Positions 60,486-64,000 of a stretch of DNA of 64,000 nucleotides are shown here, piece by piece. The notes under the pieces were generated by a model. That model ran no database searches and was not told the DNA's origin. It was given only the letters and a program-made list of their open reading frames with translations. Origin of the DNA: Larus michahellis (Eukaryota; Chordata; Aves; Charadriiformes; Laridae). The stretch lies in NCBI RefSeq assembly GCF_964199755.1, contig NC_133896.1:63157142-63221141 (forward strand). The letters run 5' to 3'. The stretch's first letter is position 1, and each line of letters begins with the position of its first letter. Position numbers and translations under genes: made by a program.

Positions 60486-61639
60486 CAAACATCCAGTTTG
60501 AACTGCCTGTTCAATTAACTACATAGCGACAACAGTAACTTCTATTTGACTACAGACTTCTACAGAGATTAGTCTTACTGCAAAGGCATTTAGAGACTAA
60601 AGACCCAGAAGTTTCCTGACAGCACTTTACAGTAGAAAAGTCACCTTTGCCATTAAAATGTTTTTTGTCCTATTTTCATATCAGATTTGCCTAGCTCTGG
60701 GTTCTAGCCCTTGTTATGCCTCTTTCTGCAACACACAGCTTGCATTTACTCTCCTTGAAAGTCCATTTGAATAGTAAGAATATCCTCCCTCTGTCTCTCT
60801 GGGGTAGCTAGGCTCAACTCAAACTCTCCCACTATGAAGTATTCAGCACTTGAATCACTCCTTCCACTCATTCAGAAGTTTCCAAAATCTTTTCTAAAGT
60901 ACAGAGATTAGATCTGGAGGTAGTAATCCAGCAACTGCCTAAACAATGTTGCACAATAAAGTAAAAAAAATGCAAAACCCCATATCCTAATTCCTTCTTA
61001 CAAAGCTTCAAACCAGGACACAATGCCATGCTTGAGCACCTACAGGTTCCGCTTGCCTTTCCAGGAATAGCATCATAATGTGTACATTCAGCTGGTTTTC
61101 CACTACAGTCCCTCAGTATTTTTCAGACGCCGTTTTCCCCGATATCTCACTTCCAGGCATCCCCTGAATTCTCTACTCACCACTTCAACTTAGGGCCCAC
61201 GCATAGTCAAGTTACTGTGCGTAAGACAAGTTGCAGCCCTGTTCACATATTCTCAGGCCATTATTACTCGTATGTGCAACAAACTAAGTTGCATAAAAAG
61301 GTTTCCTGGTTTGGCTGATGGAAATTAAATTATCACACTGCAGTAACTTTGTATTGCCTGTTTGAGCCTTCTGTATCCGGCTGGACAGCAGCACATGTTG
61401 AGTTAAGCACAAGACACCTGGACCTATGGCTGTTCTGCTACCTAGTACAAACTCCAAACTTTGTCAGCAACAATTTTATATTTGCTTCCAATTCACTTTC
61501 AAAAGTAATGAGTTAGCACAAGAGCCTACAAAACTCCACCAAACCAAATCCTTGCTATTTAACGATTATACCTTGTTGACATTACTTTGAGACCATTCTG
61601 AGTAAGCCATCATGCTTAAGAAAGGCACTTTGCTGTTCG

Positions 61640-61800
61640 TGTCCAGCTCTGGCAGCAATTGCTGTCCACAGGTCTCAAAGTGCCCTATAAAAGCCAGTCT
61701 GTATCACCACCCCATTTTGGAGGAAGACACAGAGAAGCAAAATGACATCCCAGTAAGTTAAAGCACTCTGGTAGCACAGGATGCCATGTCTGAAGACACA
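61640..61800 (+). mobile_element. Possible MIR-like remnant in an SLC37A3 intron
   Basis: CTCAAAGTGCCCTATAAAAG, then ACCCCATTTTGGAGGAAGAC, then ACAGAGAAGCAAAATGACAT follows the MIR core order (cccattttacagatgagga, then cacagagaggttaagtgac). Weak to moderate match by eye. Confidence 0.4.
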
Positions 61801-62387
61801 AAACTGTTACCCTTAGAAGAGCTTCAGAGATGTTTCATAGAAATGAGATCTGCTTGTCTCCTTCTACTCAGTTTTCCTGACGGACTTCTTTCAATAACCA
61901 ATCACCAAGAACTGTATCTATTATAAAAGAGGCAGAAACTCTTCAATTTTACCACTTGCAGATGCGTAAGTAGTGAAGTCTAAGAGTTTCTGCATCTTTG
62001 TAGTGTATTTATACTCCAGCACAGATCTGTCCCCAGATTCTCATTCCTCTTACTATAGGGATGCACCTGAGATTTCCTGCTCTGTCGGTTGTGGTATTGA
62101 TACAATGACAATGCCAAAAATGTCACTGACACTGGAGAAGGATCAGTACCATAACTCACCAGTGCAGGGAAATCCAACCACTCAGCTAATTCTTTTCCAT
62201 CTCATTAACCAGAGAACAGATTTCTTTCGGTGCAGTACCACACTTCAGGCAAAATACACCAAAAGGCACCATCCTGATCCAGAAGCAGTTTCAAAACCGA
62301 AAACATAATTAGAACAGGCTGTGCTCTGGTTCTCTGTAAGAAGTACTGAATGATCCTCTTATCACTGTGCGGCAAAAACATACTCAC

Positions 62388-62489
62388 GGCTGTATCCAAA
62401 AAGAGAGCCTACAGCAAAGAGCAGGCTAATTGCTAGCACTGGGGCTCTCTTCTGTAGCACATCAGAAATCAAGCCCTGGATAGTCCCAC
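62388..62489 (-). CDS. SLC37A3: SLC37A3 coding exon (second in window)
   Basis: A 102-bp exon between TTTTTTGCAG|GTGGG and ACAGCC|GTGAGT. It joins the previous exon in phase 1, rebuilding a Gly codon (G|GT), and leaves in phase 1. It encodes GTIQG, then ISDVLQKRAPVLA, then a hydrophobic helix SLLFAVGSLFGYS. The charged DVLQKRAP loop followed by a helix is typical of the cytosolic loop and next transmembrane segment in the C-terminal half of SLC37 proteins. The reading frame and the residue match across both junctions give high certainty. Confidence 0.93.
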
Positions 62490-63709
62490 CTGCAAAAAAA
62501 TAAATCACTGTCAGGCACAGGATGCTAACACCTTCAACAAAACTCATTTCACTGAGTGTGGTGGTCCCTTGCCTTCTCATCAATATGTATTTTCTCTAAA
62601 ATCCTGAAAACCTGCCCTTACTGCCCCACACTCATAGAGAACAGTAAACTTAAGTGGCTCAGATAGACCATGGAAAACTACTCATACTGCTTTCTCAGGA
62701 ATTTATTATTTCTTTTTTTTTTTCTGGCATGCAACTAGCCGGTGCTCCCGCCTTCCTTTTCCTTCCCCTATAGGACCATCACAGCTCTAGGATCACCAGA
62801 ACCCTGGATGTAAGCAAGCTTAACAGATTTCTTTGACAGAAAGTGCAGGAAAAGGCAGTTCTTTTTCACAGGGAAAGCATTAGCACACAGGGGCCTCACA
62901 CTCCCTGCTGTCTCACCTACTTAGGGTAGGTGCAACAAATGCCAATAGCTGATAAAAATCACCTTATGTATCATTGCTATTTCTGTAGGAACTGCTCTGC
63001 TGGTAAAAACTAGACCCTTGAGAAAGCCTAACATAGAAAAGGCCACAGAGGCAAAAAACCTGACCCTGGACAGACCAATACAAGGATGTCTATTCTGGGA
63101 AAGCTAACTGGACAAGGTAATAAAGCAAGAAACTGAGCACAGGAGAGTGGAAGTCTAAACACATATACAATATGTTCTTTATTCTGGAGGAACAGGGTCA
63201 GATTTTGCAGCCAGCAGAAACAAGTGCAATTACATTTTATTTCTGAACATAACACAATTGTGCCTGCTCTGCTGAGACCTGCGCTGAGTCTGTTCTTAAA
63301 AATGCAGGACAAAAGGGACAGTACCAAACCCAGTAAGTCCAGATCTAAACCCTCCCTCAAGGGTACCTGTCAGAAAAGAAATAGCAAGAAGCAGGAACAC
63401 CATTTTTGTACACAGCACTTTTCAAGAAGTCCTAGTGAGTAAAGGAAAACACCCGCTGTGGGTAATGTCCAAGAATATGATAGTGCCCTTTAAATTATAT
63501 GTAAACTCTTTACGTGGCTCACTTACTCTGTGCTTTAGGGAAAAAAAAAAAAACCAGCCACGCAGCCACATACATAACTAGACTTTTCATATATTCAGTA
63601 AACAGACAGATGCCACTGAACATGACTGCTCTGAGCCGTATTCGCCGTCTTTCATCTTCAAATGCTAGCAGGGCAACTGCAGGAAGATGTCATTCACTTA
63701 CTCACTCAC

Positions 63710-63851
63710 CTATGATTCCTCCCACATCATACCAGATCGAGAGCTGGTCAGCTTCTGCTTCTTTCCATCCAAAGTTGTTGCTGAGGTAGAAGGGCAGCCA
63801 GAAGAAGAAGGAGTAATTCACCAGTTTCAAGCAGGCATAGGCCAAAGAGTA
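63710..63851 (-). CDS. SLC37A3: SLC37A3 coding exon (first of six in the window), membrane transporter
   Basis: A 142-bp exon in codon phase 0 at its start, following a pyrimidine-rich acceptor (TTTATTCCAG|TACTC) and ending at ATAG|GTGAG. It encodes 47 residues beginning YSLAYACLKLVNY and including the membrane segment SFFFWLPFYL, then KEAEAD and IWYDVGGII. These match SLC37A3 of other vertebrates as I recall it. SLC37A3 is a 12-helix major-facilitator protein of the sugar-phosphate exchanger family. In human cells it is reported to work with ATRAID in lysosomes to release nitrogen-containing bisphosphonates; its natural substrate is unsettled. By comparison with the 494-residue human protein, this exon starts near residue 295. 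Upstream exons must lie to the right of the window. Confidence 0.93.
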
Positions 63852-64000
63852 CTGGAATAAAGAGGGGGCCAGCAAGCAGTTAGCACTCGAGAGATGCAAA
63901 CAGCATTTCTGCTTCTTCCCATAAAGCTCTGTATCCAGCTAAGGCTTTCAGGTGGAAGCGCTTCTGCATTTCACATAAGACAGCAGCATTATGAAAGCTT

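Larger units (their letters stand above)
60255..62387 (-). other. SLC37A3: SLC37A3 intron, no extra gene seen
   Basis: A 2.1-kb intron between the 102-bp and 48-bp exons. It holds a CR1 3' fragment close to the acceptor and an old MIR-like remnant near 61.7 kb. The other introns (62490-63709, 59232-60206, 57321-59079 and 56430-57254) also show no recognised gene. Their lengths follow directly from the exon borders. Confidence 0.85.

Noticed and set aside
1..64000. CRISPR arrays, operons, ribosome-binding sites or other prokaryotic features
   Set aside because: Split genes with GT-AG introns, CR1 LINEs and CpG-island structure show vertebrate nuclear DNA; no regularly spaced repeat array was seen.

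Overview
This is a vertebrate nuclear window and almost certainly from a bird. Every clearly classifiable mobile element is a 5'-truncated CR1 LINE, with the CR1-type C-terminal pol peptide and ATTCTATG-like 3' tails. Two split genes are recognisable by their protein sequence, and both lie on the minus strand. The species cannot be fixed from the sequence.

Layout, left to right. (1) 1 to about 21.9 kb is AT-rich and holds no exon I can recognise. It is best read as part of the first intron of KDM7A and carries two CR1 fragments, a diverged unnamed repeat pair and a 36-bp tandem duplication. (2) About 21.9-24.2 kb is a strong CpG island over the KDM7A promoter and first coding exon (23116-23231, minus). 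That exon encodes the N-terminus and the first half of the PHD finger of this histone demethylase. (3) About 24.2-53.9 kb is an intergenic spacer. It has a CR1 copy right beside the CpG island, several more CR1 copies, old MIR-like SINE remnants and microsatellites; no protein gene is supported there. (4) About 53.9-64 kb is the 3' part of SLC37A3 on the minus strand. It comprises six coding exons that together encode the last 200 residues of the transporter, a roughly 2.4-kb 3' UTR and an AATAAA signal. The 5' exons lie beyond the right edge of the window.

The adjacency and shared orientation of KDM7A and SLC37A3 match the order I recall for human 7q34, which supports both identifications. 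The two proteins do not work in one pathway: KDM7A is a nuclear chromatin enzyme and SLC37A3 is a membrane transporter. The long reading frames in the CpG island come from stop-poor GC-rich DNA, not from genes.

I found no undescribed biological system. The items most worth checking are several perfect inverted repeats around SLC37A3, the unnamed repeat pair in KDM7A intron 1, the promoter architecture of KDM7A, and a possible divergent transcript that would read into a CR1 copy.
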